Assembly (NCBI GenBank): GCA_030696775.1
Contig: JAUYRN010000031.1
Coordinates: 124,001-188,000, forward strand
DNA from: Sulfuricurvum sp.
GTDB taxonomy: Bacteria > Campylobacterota > Campylobacteria > Campylobacterales > Sulfurimonadaceae
DNA length: 64,000 nt
Direction: 5' to 3'
The translations under genes were made by a program, and so were the position numbers. This document shows, piece after piece, positions 8,164-17,949 of the stretch. A model generated the notes under the pieces. That model saw only the letters and a program-made list of their open reading frames with translations, was not told the DNA's origin and ran no database searches. The first letter of the stretch is position 1. Every line of letters starts with the position of its first letter.

Positions 8164-10412
8164 AACCGTTGTCCAATCGTAAATTCAAAGTGGGCGATTC
8201 TGTCACCTTCTTCACTCTTAAGAGGATTTGAGAACACCAACTGTAATGGTCCAACAGGGCTGAACCACTCTAACGATATTCCATATCCCCCACGTTGTAT
8301 TTCACTTAAACTGCTTGCACCGATCATACCGTAATCGACAAAAGCAGTTGCACGCATTTTTGCTTCAGGAACAAGCGGCATACTTAATTCAAGACTGTTT
8401 GAAAAGGTTTGTGTTCCGCCTATTAAATCTAATCTTCCATCTCCATTCGCATCAATACCACTATTAGGGGATAGTGAATAACTTTGATATCCTCGAACGG
8501 AACCGATTCCTCCCATGTAAAATCGTTCTGCAATTGGAAGACTTGTGCCTGTGTCTTGAACATAATTGAATCGTGCTTTGTAACGGAAAATCAAATCGGC
8601 ATCCAAGAGCTTTTGAAGCCCTTGATAAATTCCAAACGTCGTACGGCTTTTCCAAAAACTTGCGTCTCCGCCTAGTCCAGCTTTCTCAATACTTTGAGAA
8701 AATGCCATTCCCTCACGAGGAACGTAATAATCATCGGTATTATCAAACGTACCGGATACACTCAGAGAACTTTTCGAATAACTCTCATATGCTCCAGGGT
8801 ATGCAGACGTAAGATTAACATCGCTGTACTTATTATCTGAATAGCTGTATCCGGTATATCCACTCACATAACGGCTAAAGCGGTGCCCAGTGCCAAGACT
8901 AAGCCCCGTTGAGTCAGTCGTATAGGTAGTGTACTGTGTAGATGAGTTAAAAATCGAAAAATTACCGCTAAAGTCGCTGTCGCTAAGACGAGGATTAGAG
9001 ATATTAAACGCATAGTTTTTTGTTCGCGTTGATTTTTCTAAATTAAGTCCTACGTTAATTCCTGAACCAAAAATATTGCGGTCACTGACTGCAACGCTGA
9101 GCATAATACCGCCAAAGCTTCCATATCCCCCACCCAGCTGAATATTCCCAGTTGGTGCTTCTTTGGTTTGGACGATCAAATCCATGGACTCATCATCAAG
9201 ACGTTTCTCTTCGATCGTGGTACTCTCAAAATAACCGGTTCGTCCCAGTGCATTACGAGAATCTTTTAGATTTGTAAGACTGTACAAATCCCCCGGTGCC
9301 AAAAAGAGCTCTCGGCGAGTAACGCGGTCAAGTGTGCGGTTGTTTCCAGCGATGATAACATTATGAATACGTACTTTTTTACCCGGTATAATCCGATAAA
9401 CGACTTCTACGGTTTTAGTCTCTTTATCTTTGCGTAAATCAGGTTGAACCTGCGCATACGCGTACCCCAAATCGGCAATTTTTGTTTTGATCCGCTCTGC
9501 ATCGTCACGGAATGTTTTGATATTAAATGCCTTGTTTTTTTGGAGTGCTATTACGGCTAATAACTCTTTATCGTCGATAACATTGGTATCTTGAAAAATA
9601 AGAATATCAGAGACGCGAAAAATGTCCCCTTCAAAAATGTTGTATGCCATGGAAGCTTCATAGTGATTAAAATCAACCGCAACAAAAGGCTGATCTACTT
9701 TCGCATCCAAATAGCCGTTTTGCATATAATAATCACGAATACGCATGGGGTCATACTGCAACTCAGCAAGCTTCATCTTACCATCATTGCGTCCCCAGAG
9801 CCATCCCATAAAATCTAGCTCTTTATTCGCTGTGGTTTTTTCAAACTCGTCCGAATCAACGCCAGAGACTCCATAATATTTCAATTCTTTGATGATAATC
9901 TCTTCACCCTCATTGGCGATAAAGGTCACTTGCATACTGCCATTGTCAAGTTTTGTACTTTCTACTTCAACAACCGAATCGATTTTGCCTTCTTGGTTCA
10001 GAGCTTCAACAATGCGCTTACGTGTACTTTCAATGCGGCGAGTATCGTAAAGAGCCCCCTTCTCTATTTGTAAAAGAGTCTTTTTTGCTTCTTCATCGTT
10101 TTCTTTGTATCCTTTTAGCTCGATCTTGGAAATAACCGGTTTCTCTTTGAAGTGGAACGTTACCGTACCGTTTTCTTCATCCGCCCATATATCTTCAAAA
10201 TAGCCTTGATCAAAAAAAGCTTTAATGGTTTTATCCACCTCGGCAGGGTTAAGAGGTTCACCAATCTTCACCGTATTAAGCTGCTTGGCAACGGCTGCTG
10301 AAATATGCACCATTCCGTCATAATTAATAGCTTCAATATTCTGAGTAGATGCACTTAATAGAACAGAGCATAGTAAAAAAGAGAGGGTGATTTTTTTCAA
10401 GTTAAAATCCAT
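8160..10412 (-). CDS. bamA: Outer membrane protein assembly factor BamA
   Basis: 750 residues: signal peptide, five POTRA domains (about 25-400) and a C-terminal 16-strand barrel. The barrel has the lid-loop motif as GSVRGYQS (VRGF in most) and ends in the aromatic IGQRF, the normal insertion signal. It folds and inserts outer-membrane proteins. After VRGY the loop contains DANGDGRLD, a longer acidic version of the family's usual D-x-N-G-D segment. Divergent from tyrA across a 98-bp spacer. Confidence 0.95.
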   Translation of the reverse strand: MDFNLKKITLSFLLCSVLLSASTQNIEAINYDGMVHISAAVAKQLNTVKIGEPLNPAEVDKTIKAFFDQGYFEDIWADEENGTVTFHFKEKPVISKIELKGYKENDEEAKKTLLQIEKGALYDTRRIESTRKRIVEALNQEGKIDSVVEVESTKLDNGSMQVTFIANEGEEIIIKELKYYGVSGVDSDEFEKTTANKELDFMGWLWGRNDGKMKLAELQYDPMRIRDYYMQNGYLDAKVDQPFVAVDFNHYEASMAYNIFEGDIFRVSDILIFQDTNVIDDKELLAVIALQKNKAFNIKTFRDDAERIKTKIADLGYAYAQVQPDLRKDKETKTVEVVYRIIPGKKVRIHNVIIAGNNRTLDRVTRRELFLAPGDLYSLTNLKDSRNALGRTGYFESTTIEEKRLDDESMDLIVQTKEAPTGNIQLGGGYGSFGGIMLSVAVSDRNIFGSGINVGLNLEKSTRTKNYAFNISNPRLSDSDFSGNFSIFNSSTQYTTYTTDSTGLSLGTGHRFSRYVSGYTGYSYSDNKYSDVNLTSAYPGAYESYSKSSLSVSGTFDNTDDYYVPREGMAFSQSIEKAGLGGDASFWKSRTTFGIYQGLQKLLDADLIFRYKARFNYVQDTGTSLPIAERFYMGGIGSVRGYQSYSLSPNSGIDANGDGRLDLIGGTQTFSNSLELSMPLVPEAKMRATAFVDYGMIGASSLSEIQRGGYGISLEWFSPVGPLQLVFSNPLKSEEGDRIAHFEFTIGQRF

Positions 10413-10510
10413 TGCGTTAAATTGGCTCTTATTTTACCACCCTAATGGTTAATATTTCCGTAAATCTGCTAGAATACGCATAAACAAAGTAAATTGAGTA
10501 AGGGTTAAGC

Positions 10511-11347
10511 ATGGAGATTGGAATCGTCGGATTGGGACTAATGGGAGGATCTCTCGCCCTCTCACTGCGTAAACTCCCGTTCGTCACCTCCGTCGTCGGA
10601 AGCGATCACAATCTTGAGCATCAGCACACGGCACTTGAACTTGGTCTTGTTCAGGCCATTCTCACTTTTGAAGAATTAAAAAAGCGTTGTGATGTCATCT
10701 TTTTTGCGGTACCGGTCGATGGAGTTATTGCCCTTTTAAATCAATCCGTTGATTTGGCGGGAAGCGATAAAACGCTCATAGATCTAGGAAGTACCAAAGC
10801 GCTCATTGTAGCTGCAATCCCCCCTGAAATTCGCGCTAATGTCGTTGCAGCCCATCCCATGACAGGAACTGAGCAATTTGGTCCAAAAGCAGCTTTTGAG
10901 GGATTATATACCGATAAAGTTGTCGTTTTATGTGATCTCGAGCACAGCGGTCAAAAACAACGGGATATTGCCCTAAAAATCTTCCACGCAATCGGGATGC
11001 AGATTCACACGATGGGAGCGGCGCAACACGACCGTCATGCTGCCATCATCAGCCACATGCCTCACGTCATCTCCTACGCGCTCGCCAACACCGTGTTGGC
11101 TCAAGAGGAAAAAGAGAACATTTTAGCGCTTGCAGCCGGTGGATTTCGTTCCATGAGCCGTTTGGCTAAGAGTTCGCCTACGATGTGGGAAGACATTTTT
11201 CGCCAAAACCGTGCGAATGTTCTTGCTGCGGTAGAACTGTTTCAGCGTGAACTTGCCACGCTGAAAGAGGCACTAGAAGAGAAAGATTATACGACCTTGC
11301 ACAAAGAGATGAAGGATGCTAATAAGTTGTATGAGATTTTTACCTAA
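10511..11347 (+). CDS. tyrA: Prephenate dehydrogenase
   Basis: Oxidatively decarboxylates prephenate to 4-hydroxyphenylpyruvate for tyrosine synthesis. 278 residues: Rossmann motif GIVGLGLMGGSL at the N-terminus, DLGSTK at about 94, the catalytic-region motif AAHPMTGTEQFGP, and HDRHAAIISHMPHVIS, all typical of TyrA. No chorismate mutase or ACT domain is fused. RBS AAGGGTTAAGC. Stop converges with the downstream minus-strand gene over CTAA. Confidence 0.95.
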   Translation: MEIGIVGLGLMGGSLALSLRKLPFVTSVVGSDHNLEHQHTALELGLVQAILTFEELKKRCDVIFFAVPVDGVIALLNQSVDLAGSDKTLIDLGSTKALIVAAIPPEIRANVVAAHPMTGTEQFGPKAAFEGLYTDKVVVLCDLEHSGQKQRDIALKIFHAIGMQIHTMGAAQHDRHAAIISHMPHVISYALANTVLAQEEKENILALAAGGFRSMSRLAKSSPTMWEDIFRQNRANVLAAVELFQRELATLKEALEEKDYTTLHKEMKDANKLYEIFT

Positions 11348-12432
11348 TACACAAATAACGGTGTTGCGTTTTTAATCTGAATCACTTCTTGAACTTTTTT
11401 AGTCTCTTTATTAACCATTCTTTCTGATTTTTTTACCACTTTTTGAAGTTCCTCACTGTTTTCAATGGGTAACTTTGCCAGATTGATTTTTACCCATTCT
11501 ATCAATTTCGGATCATCCGTAACCACACGTTCATACCAATACCGAGCCCTCGCATAATGACCCGCTTTAAAATAAGCATTAGCACAGTTATAGCGTATTT
11601 GCGGACTGTCATGAAGGCGTTGATACTCTCCAAACAATCGTGCGCTTTGATCATACTCCCCGTGCAAATAAGCATCGTTTGCTTGTTTCAATAATCTAAA
11701 ATCCATCACCCCGGCACGAATATCACTCTCACCCATAAAAATCATAAATACCAACGCCATCGAAACACTTTGGCGCTTGCTCATGGACGATAGAGCAATG
11801 GCTATAAGTATCATTGCAAGTCCTAATGGAAAATAAAAGAGTTGGAAATAGATCCAATGCTCATTTGGTTTACGCAACGTTTCAATAATATGTTTATCTG
11901 GCATCTTATTTTCAACAATAATACAGGATGCTTCACAGACAGCGTACACATTTTTTTCATCCGAAATTTCAGTGTTCATAACATGCGGAGAGAGATTTTG
12001 GATGAGCTCTTTAAGTGTTTTTCTATCCTTACTAGCAGGAGAAATTCGGTAAACTTTTGAATCAAATGCTAGCAGTTCAATAGCCCCCTCAAACTCATCC
12101 ACTAGATGCATCGCATTTGTTTTCATCGCTTCAAATTCAATTATTGAATGAGTTGATATATCCAATACAATCGTTACGGATGGAGGTGCTTCTACAATTT
12201 TTTCTTGCTGTACCACCGGTTGTGCAAGTGCTATGATGATGAGCAAGGACGCGCTCAAAAACAGAGAATTACGTCCAGTTATATCCAAATTTGACTCACT
12301 TACTCGCAATTTTTGCAATGCTTCTGGAGTAAAATGGTACTCGTTATCGCGTTTTTGCGTAAACCAAAAATAAAAGAGTACTCCCACAAAGGGAATCATC
12401 CAAAAAAGAAATTCAGGATGCAAAAAACTCAT
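11344..12432 (-). CDS. Degenerate VWA plus TPR membrane protein, BatB/BatC-like
   Basis: 362 residues laid out like BatB/C at 16417-17949: two N-terminal membrane spans (about 5-25 and 55-72), a VWA-like region, another span (about 190-215) and TPR-like repeats (about 245-320, RLFGEYQRLHDSPQIRYNCANAYFKAG). The MIDAS metal site is damaged: LDISTHS replaces DxSxS, the TDG motif is missing and the domain is short. It may be structural only. Last gene of the Bat/MoxR operon, overlapping the gene before it by four bases. Confidence 0.8.
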   Translation of the reverse strand: MSFLHPEFLFWMIPFVGVLFYFWFTQKRDNEYHFTPEALQKLRVSESNLDITGRNSLFLSASLLIIIALAQPVVQQEKIVEAPPSVTIVLDISTHSIIEFEAMKTNAMHLVDEFEGAIELLAFDSKVYRISPASKDRKTLKELIQNLSPHVMNTEISDEKNVYAVCEASCIIVENKMPDKHIIETLRKPNEHWIYFQLFYFPLGLAMILIAIALSSMSKRQSVSMALVFMIFMGESDIRAGVMDFRLLKQANDAYLHGEYDQSARLFGEYQRLHDSPQIRYNCANAYFKAGHYARARYWYERVVTDDPKLIEWVKINLAKLPIENSEELQKVVKKSERMVNKETKKVQEVIQIKNATPLFVY

Positions 12433-13154
12433 AAGAACCCTCGTTGATTACGCCCGAACAAATAAACCAACATTGCGATAAATCCAAAAAACAGAGGATA
12501 AAAATAAAGATATTCTAATTGCGTTATTTGTGTGTCAATAGGAATAGTGACGTGTTCCCGATTGCTTTTTTTCATCCATTCTTTCCACTGTTGCTGGGGA
12601 ACTACTGAGGTCTCTATTTGTGTCGGAATCGAATGAACAAATGTTTTTGGATGCTCTGAGAAGATAACAATCCACGGTCGTTCTTGGCTAGACAGAAACT
12701 CTTTTATCGTGTAATCAACTTGTACATTTGCTGTCTTTGGCAATTGATTCAGAATTGAAAGTAATGCTTCATGATCACGCGTCAAAGGGATTTTAACATT
12801 TTTTGGAACGTATAAAGCAATCTCGTCATGTTCTCGAAGCTCGATAAACGATGCAATTTTAGCCTTCATTTCCTCATTCGGTGAATCGGCAACAATCAGG
12901 GTACTATACCCTTCAAAGCTTGGAGTCGCTTGGACTTCTTTGACCGGTGACATCACGGCAACAATCAAAAAAACGATCATCAGCCATTTAGATATCCACA
13001 TCCAAGCAGGAGATTTTACCCCTGCGTCACCAAAACGTGAAATGTGAGGAAAGTACAGCATTTGGGAACGAAGGGGGCAAAGATTTTCACACGCCAAAAA
13101 AATAAACAATAAAAAGCTCAACTTTGGAAATTCGAAATAAAACCCTTCAAACAT
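12429..13154 (-). CDS. Degenerate VWA membrane protein, BatA-like
   Basis: 241 residues from MFEGFYFEFPKL, an ATG that overlaps the preceding stop by eight bases. N-terminal span, then RSQMLYFPHISRFG (BatA has a similar ARIFPHLHFFG segment), a second span, a shrunken VWA-like region where the MIDAS DxSxS is replaced by VADSPNE and the TDG segment by FSEHPKT, and a C-terminal span (about 213-232). Metal-dependent ligand binding is therefore unlikely. Paralogous to the intact BatA at 17946-18860 (inference from layout). Confidence 0.75.
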   Translation of the reverse strand: MFEGFYFEFPKLSFLLFIFLACENLCPLRSQMLYFPHISRFGDAGVKSPAWMWISKWLMIVFLIVAVMSPVKEVQATPSFEGYSTLIVADSPNEEMKAKIASFIELREHDEIALYVPKNVKIPLTRDHEALLSILNQLPKTANVQVDYTIKEFLSSQERPWIVIFSEHPKTFVHSIPTQIETSVVPQQQWKEWMKKSNREHVTIPIDTQITQLEYLYFYPLFFGFIAMLVYLFGRNQRGFL

Positions 13155-13545
13155 CAATGATTCCGAGATACAGATGATAATATCCCAACGTCTCCTCATC
13201 AATTTTCTCTACGGTAGGAGCATATTTGTACGGTTCTAAACGCTTAAAAAGATTTTGATACGCACCAAAAGTTCGTTCGTTATCCTGCGCGAAAAAATAT
13301 CCCTCTTTACTGATAATGTACGCACTTTGTTTAGGATTCTTCAAATCGATTTTTTGTAACGCCATGTAATGCAGCTGTCGCTGGGTGATTTTTTTAGCTT
13401 TCTTCCATTTTAAAAACCAAATCACACCACTGGCAAAAACAACCAATATTACGATTATAAGTGCGATGAACCAATAAATGGACGTATCTGGGACTTCAAC
13501 AAGCGGCATAATATCGTGAAGAGGAATATCTAGTGATGCACTCAT
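13147..13545 (-). CDS. Small membrane protein of the Bat/MoxR operon (DUF4381-like)
   Basis: 132 residues with one transmembrane helix (about 23-46, WFIALIIVILVVFASGVIWF) followed by a basic stretch and a soluble C-terminal domain. Position between the DUF58 gene and VWA genes is where DUF4381-type proteins are found in moxR operons; sequence support for the family is modest. ATGA overlap with the DUF58 gene upstream. Confidence 0.65.
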   Translation of the reverse strand: MSASLDIPLHDIMPLVEVPDTSIYWFIALIIVILVVFASGVIWFLKWKKAKKITQRQLHYMALQKIDLKNPKQSAYIISKEGYFFAQDNERTFGAYQNLFKRLEPYKYAPTVEKIDEETLGYYHLYLGIIDV

Positions 13546-14375
13546 GATCGTCCTTCAAATAAACGGCGTAATACCACAGAGGCATTAGCATCCGTATAAA
13601 GCTTCACTGCACGTATCGAGTATGAGCGAAAATTCTCAAACAGTTCCACGTCATGGGCACGTACTTTCTGTGCATATTTTTGGACACTTCTGGGATTAAA
13701 ATCACCTTCTAAAATTGCTCCACTCTCAGGGTCACTCAAACTTCCAAATCCCAAAGCTTCAGGTTTTTCCTCAAATCTGTCACGCACGACTACGGCGACC
13801 ACTTCGTGTTTTTTTGCTAACAGTCGCAACTGCGGAATATCGAAAAAATCACCAATAATGACAATCAGAGATTTACGTCGTAGCCGTTTATACAGTGTCT
13901 CCGTCATCACGCTATAATCAGCCTTATGTCCGATGAGTTCAGCACTCATTAGCTTTTCTACACTCACGGCTACGGCAAATCGTTTTTTAGATCCTCGAAC
14001 CTCATCCACTAATGCTTCACTAAAATTATAATGGGTAAATGTATCTCCATTGCCAATCGCCGAGTAGCCGATCAATGCTACCGCTTCAGCAACGCTCTCG
14101 ATCTTAAATTTGTCCGTTCCAAAATGCAACGCCCCTCCTAACATCGCCACAGTAACAACGTTCAGTTCACGCTCTTCACGAAAAACTTTGACATAAGGAC
14201 GTTGCAGTTTCGCCGTCACATTCCAATCAATATGGCGTGTATCATCCCCACTTATGTACTCACGAAGCTCAATAAAGTCATACCCCTCACCGCGGAACAT
14301 CGAGGGGTTATTACCGATACGATCACCTACGATTTGACGGCGGGCACGGATGAGAATCTCTTTGGTCTTTTTCAT
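13542..14375 (-). CDS. DUF58 domain protein
   Basis: 277 residues. The DUF58 hallmark is present: GEGYDFIELREYISGDDTRHIDWNVTAK in pieces (residues about 30-55), followed by KVFREERELNV and a VWA-like fold with LIVIIGDFFD. Members work with MoxR ATPases, probably as chaperoned or scaffold partners; biochemical role is unsettled. Starts three bases after the MoxR stop. Confidence 0.9.
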   Translation of the reverse strand: MKKTKEILIRARRQIVGDRIGNNPSMFRGEGYDFIELREYISGDDTRHIDWNVTAKLQRPYVKVFREERELNVVTVAMLGGALHFGTDKFKIESVAEAVALIGYSAIGNGDTFTHYNFSEALVDEVRGSKKRFAVAVSVEKLMSAELIGHKADYSVMTETLYKRLRRKSLIVIIGDFFDIPQLRLLAKKHEVVAVVVRDRFEEKPEALGFGSLSDPESGAILEGDFNPRSVQKYAQKVRAHDVELFENFRSYSIRAVKLYTDANASVVLRRLFEGRS

Positions 14376-14378
14376 CGG

Positions 14379-15326
14379 TTACGGTACAGGTACAGCTTTG
14401 ACAATCTGCTCGATAAGTGTATCCACGTCGATATTTTCGGCTTCCGCTTCATACGATAAAACGATACGATGACGCATAATATCTTTTAGAATACTCATAA
14501 TGTCGCTTGGGGTAACGAACTCCTTGCCACGTAAAAATGCCACTGCCCGTGACGCTTTGAACAAATCGATACTTACCCGAGGACTGGCTCCGAACTGGAT
14601 GTATTTTTTAATCTCACTCAATCCAAATTCTTCAGGATTACGAGTCGCTTGTACCAACGTAATCATATACCGCTCCACCTCTTCATCGATATGGATGCTA
14701 CGGACTTTTTCTTTGAGCTGTTCCAGCATAGACTTATCAATAACCGCTTCTATCTCTTCATGCGCAGAAGAAGCAACACGACGTGCGATCGAGAGCTCCT
14801 CTTCGGTCGTGTTGTATCCCACACGTAATTTCAACATAAAACGATCCAGCTGTGCTTCTGGCAAAGGATAAACACCCTCATTTTCGATCGGATTTTGAGT
14901 CGCCATAACGAGAAATGGAGGAGAAAGTTTAAAGCTCTCATCCCCCAATGTTACTTGGTGCTCCTGCATCACTTCCAGCAATGCAGATTGTACTTTAGCC
15001 GGAGCACGGTTGATCTCATCGGCGAGGAGAAGATTCGTAAAAATCGGTCCTTTTTTGATCTTGAATCCGTTGTTTTGCGGATCGTAGACCTCCGCACCCA
15101 AAATATCACTTGGAAGCAAGTCAGGGGTAAACTGCACACGCTTAAAGCCTAATCCCAATGTTTTTGAAAGCGCTTTTACCGTAGTGGTTTTCGCCAGTCC
15201 CGGAATCCCCTCGATGAGAATATGCCCTTCACATAAAAGTCCGATAAGCAGCCCATCAATCATTTTCTCTTGACCGACAACGACTTTGGCGATTTCGGTG
15301 CGTATATCGTTAATTATTTGTATCAT
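14379..15326 (-). CDS. moxR: MoxR-family AAA+ ATPase
   Basis: 315 residues. Walker A GIPGLAKTT (about 39-47), Walker B LLLADEINRAP (about 100-110), sensor 1 MATQNPIE, arginine-finger region PEAQLDRFMLK and C-terminal lid. MoxR ATPases act as chaperones for VWA proteins; here DUF58 and VWA genes surround it. Ten-base gap from BatD upstream; same operon. Confidence 0.95.
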   Translation of the reverse strand: MIQIINDIRTEIAKVVVGQEKMIDGLLIGLLCEGHILIEGIPGLAKTTTVKALSKTLGLGFKRVQFTPDLLPSDILGAEVYDPQNNGFKIKKGPIFTNLLLADEINRAPAKVQSALLEVMQEHQVTLGDESFKLSPPFLVMATQNPIENEGVYPLPEAQLDRFMLKLRVGYNTTEEELSIARRVASSAHEEIEAVIDKSMLEQLKEKVRSIHIDEEVERYMITLVQATRNPEEFGLSEIKKYIQFGASPRVSIDLFKASRAVAFLRGKEFVTPSDIMSILKDIMRHRIVLSYEAEAENIDVDTLIEQIVKAVPVP

Positions 15327-15335
15327 TCTTATACC

Positions 15336-16436
15336 TCATTTATCTGTTGTGAGTTTATCGAGTTTCTTTTTAGCTTCACTTAATTGAGCTGTACCCGCTT
15401 CGAGTTCAGCGATAATCAGCTCATAACGTTTATCTCCCGAAAGCGAAAGGAGCATCATCAGTTCCTTAGAGCTTTTCGCTTCATCCCAAAACTGCTTTGC
15501 CTTTCTACGAGGTCGCAATTTCCACAGCCGTCTCGCACCCTCACCAAGTGCAACTCCGGCAAGCACCAAGGCTCCATAGAGGCTATAGCGTGCCAAAGTG
15601 CTCCAGTCACGCAAAGTAGGAGGATCTAAGAGGTTGGAAGGCTCGTATCCTTGTGCTATCTCGATGGCAACGCTATCGCTTTGAAGCTGCTTGAGTTTTT
15701 GAGTTGTCGTATCAAATACATCGATGGTGATTTTCGGAATCACATAGCTTTTATCGCTCACAAGAGCAAACTCTTGACGTATCTCCCCGACATATCCTGC
15801 AGAATCAGGAGAAATATCACGCATCGGTTCTTCGGCAAAAACACTGACTCCACTGATATTGAGTTCGTACGGTGGATACTGATCCAAATTCCCACGTCCA
15901 CGTAAATAGAGACTCACATGGACCGGTTCGTGAGCAACAGCACTTTGCTTATCGATTTGCACTTCCAATGTAAGTTCACCGCTTAACGCAGCACTGTTTG
16001 GTTTGGCAATAAGCATCACTTTAGGCAATTGAACTTTTTCGTCATCGAAATCGTACTTTTTAACGTTATCCCGCCCGATCGATGCATTCTCGATCGATGC
16101 AAACGTCGTATGGCGGATAAGCGCTTCCAGCGACACTTCTATCTTTCCCTCTTTGATAGGAGTGATAAGAACATCAAACGTCTGTATCCGTTTTCCCGCT
16201 ACAATCCGATCGCGCTGCGTTAAAATCGAGGCTTTATAGCTTTCATTGCCGGCTGGTTTAAAATCGATCGTATAATCGGCTGCATTCGTTGAGAAAGAAC
16301 ACTCATACCGAACCACACCGCTTTGGTGGACGTAGAGGCTTTGAGGAGCTTCCAACGTTTTCCATTGATAGGTTGCTCCCCATCCGCTCACACTGAGGAT
16401 TAGAAGCGCTACAAGCTTACCAAGGCTTCGTTTCAT
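15336..16436 (-). CDS. batD: BatD-like membrane protein
   Basis: 366 residues: signal peptide (MKRSLGKLVALLILSVSGWG), beta-rich periplasmic region, transmembrane helix at about 280-300 (YSLYGALVLAGVALGEG) and a charged cytoplasmic tail with coiled-coil character. The start at 16436 is chosen because GAGGAG sits five bases upstream; the longer in-frame ATG would contain that RBS. Follows BatB/C with a 20-base overlap, as in Bat operons. Confidence 0.85.
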   Translation of the reverse strand: MKRSLGKLVALLILSVSGWGATYQWKTLEAPQSLYVHQSGVVRYECSFSTNAADYTIDFKPAGNESYKASILTQRDRIVAGKRIQTFDVLITPIKEGKIEVSLEALIRHTTFASIENASIGRDNVKKYDFDDEKVQLPKVMLIAKPNSAALSGELTLEVQIDKQSAVAHEPVHVSLYLRGRGNLDQYPPYELNISGVSVFAEEPMRDISPDSAGYVGEIRQEFALVSDKSYVIPKITIDVFDTTTQKLKQLQSDSVAIEIAQGYEPSNLLDPPTLRDWSTLARYSLYGALVLAGVALGEGARRLWKLRPRRKAKQFWDEAKSSKELMMLLSLSGDKRYELIIAELEAGTAQLSEAKKKLDKLTTDK

Positions 16437-17949
16437 GGACACTCCTCGCATTGATTAGCTCGTATTGACGGGAGGAAAGCTTTGCTTTGCCCTGAGATGC
16501 AGAGAAACGGGGATCACTTTGGGCTTTTTTCCCTTCATCACCTCCGCCACCGGATTTCATATCACTTTCCATATTGCTTCCGCCTCCTGACTTGCTCTCT
16601 TTTTTCTCACCCGTTGGGGCATTTTCGTCTTTTGAAAACTGATCTTTTTTCTCTTTACGAGTATTTAACGTCTTTTTTTCCTGCGCCTGTGCAATAAAAC
16701 GGAGATTCTCATCCGCCTCTTTCGTATAACGAAGGGTCAATGACTTCAAAAAAGCATTACGAGCATTCTCAAACTCCCCAACTCGGACATGGCAATTGCC
16801 CATATTATAATAAATTTTTGATTTGAACACTGCATCATCGGAGCGGATACGGCGATACTGGGTCAATGCTTCTGAATATTTTCCCGCTTTGTAGAGTGCA
16901 TTGGCACAATTATAATCGGCTTCATTAGAGTTGATTTTTTCAAATAACTGTGCGGAATGTTCAAAATTTTTACGATTGTATTCTTGGGAAGCAGTGTGAA
17001 GATACGCGAAATCCAAGACTGTGGCATTCACAGAAATTCCGATAAACGCCAAAATAATAACCAAGATTTTAGAGATTTTTTCCCCCAACATCGTCTGCGC
17101 AAGGACAAATGCCATCAACGCCAACCCTAGCGGAAAAGTAAAAAGTTCCTGATTGTCACTCACGCTGGAACTACCAGTAAAATCATCCACCCCTGCATTC
17201 TCGATCAAGGCACTCAATTCCTGTGCAGTTGAAACCACTCTCCCGTCACTCACACTGGCTATCTCGTTGATAGCATCGTTTCGTGCACTCACGACGATAT
17301 GCCCCTTCTCATCTTTAAGCGTATTCCCCTCATTTGTGAGTAAAGTACTACCGCTTCGAGATGCCAGCATCACAATATTTACCCGCAGTTTATTGTCTTG
17401 TGAAAATTGGGCTTCTTTATTATAATTGACCTCATCTCCTCCATCGGTGAGAAGAATAACCAAAGGCGTATTGGCATGAGACATTTTACGTGAAAGCTCC
17501 AGCGCACGCATCACATCTGTCCCCTTGGTGATGATCTGCGTTTCATCCAATGCACCCAAAAGATGTTCGAGCAATTCGGTATCTTTTGTCAGTGGCGAGA
17601 GGACAATGGCATGCGTCGTAAATCCGATCACTCCAAAACGATCTTTAGGATGAGTTCGTACCGTCTCTATCAATATTTTTTTTGCCTCTTCCAAACGGCT
17701 GGGAGCGACATCCGTTCCCCGCATCGAATACGAAAGATCAATCGCTAGAATCACATCACGTCCAGCTTGCTCAATCTCAAGCGGTTTTTGCGGAATGACC
17801 GGACGAGAGAGTGAAAGAATTACAAGAGCTATGGAGAATAAGAGCCATTTTTGTGAAGCATCCATCCCCCAACCGTTACGTTTGGCAAAAAATAGATACA
17901 AAGGTAAAGCCAATAACGCCAAAAACCAAAAAGGATATAAAAGGCTCAT
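16417..17949 (-). CDS. batB: BatB/BatC fusion: VWA domain protein with TPR repeats
   Basis: 510 residues from MSLLYPFWF, whose ATG overlaps the batA stop (ATGA). Two N-terminal helices, a VWA domain with an intact MIDAS (AIDLSYSMRGTD, TKGTD, LLTDGGDEVNYN), a further helix (about 290-310), then TPR repeats (about 345-430: QEYNRKNFEHSAQLFEKI, YNCANALYKAGKYSEA, YYNMGNCHVRVGEFENA) and a low-complexity Ser/Gly/Lys tail. In other bacteria BatB and BatC are often separate. Role in envelope integrity or stress tolerance is inferred from the family. Confidence 0.92.
   Translation of the reverse strand: MSLLYPFWFLALLALPLYLFFAKRNGWGMDASQKWLLFSIALVILSLSRPVIPQKPLEIEQAGRDVILAIDLSYSMRGTDVAPSRLEEAKKILIETVRTHPKDRFGVIGFTTHAIVLSPLTKDTELLEHLLGALDETQIITKGTDVMRALELSRKMSHANTPLVILLTDGGDEVNYNKEAQFSQDNKLRVNIVMLASRSGSTLLTNEGNTLKDEKGHIVVSARNDAINEIASVSDGRVVSTAQELSALIENAGVDDFTGSSSVSDNQELFTFPLGLALMAFVLAQTMLGEKISKILVIILAFIGISVNATVLDFAYLHTASQEYNRKNFEHSAQLFEKINSNEADYNCANALYKAGKYSEALTQYRRIRSDDAVFKSKIYYNMGNCHVRVGEFENARNAFLKSLTLRYTKEADENLRFIAQAQEKKTLNTRKEKKDQFSKDENAPTGEKKESKSGGGSNMESDMKSGGGGDEGKKAQSDPRFSASQGKAKLSSRQYELINARSVHETKPW

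Noticed and set aside
8421-8453. Calcium-binding-like DANGDGRLD loop in BamA
   Set aside because: BamA proteins often carry a D-x-N-G-D segment after VRGF; this is only a longer version and does not by itself show calcium binding.
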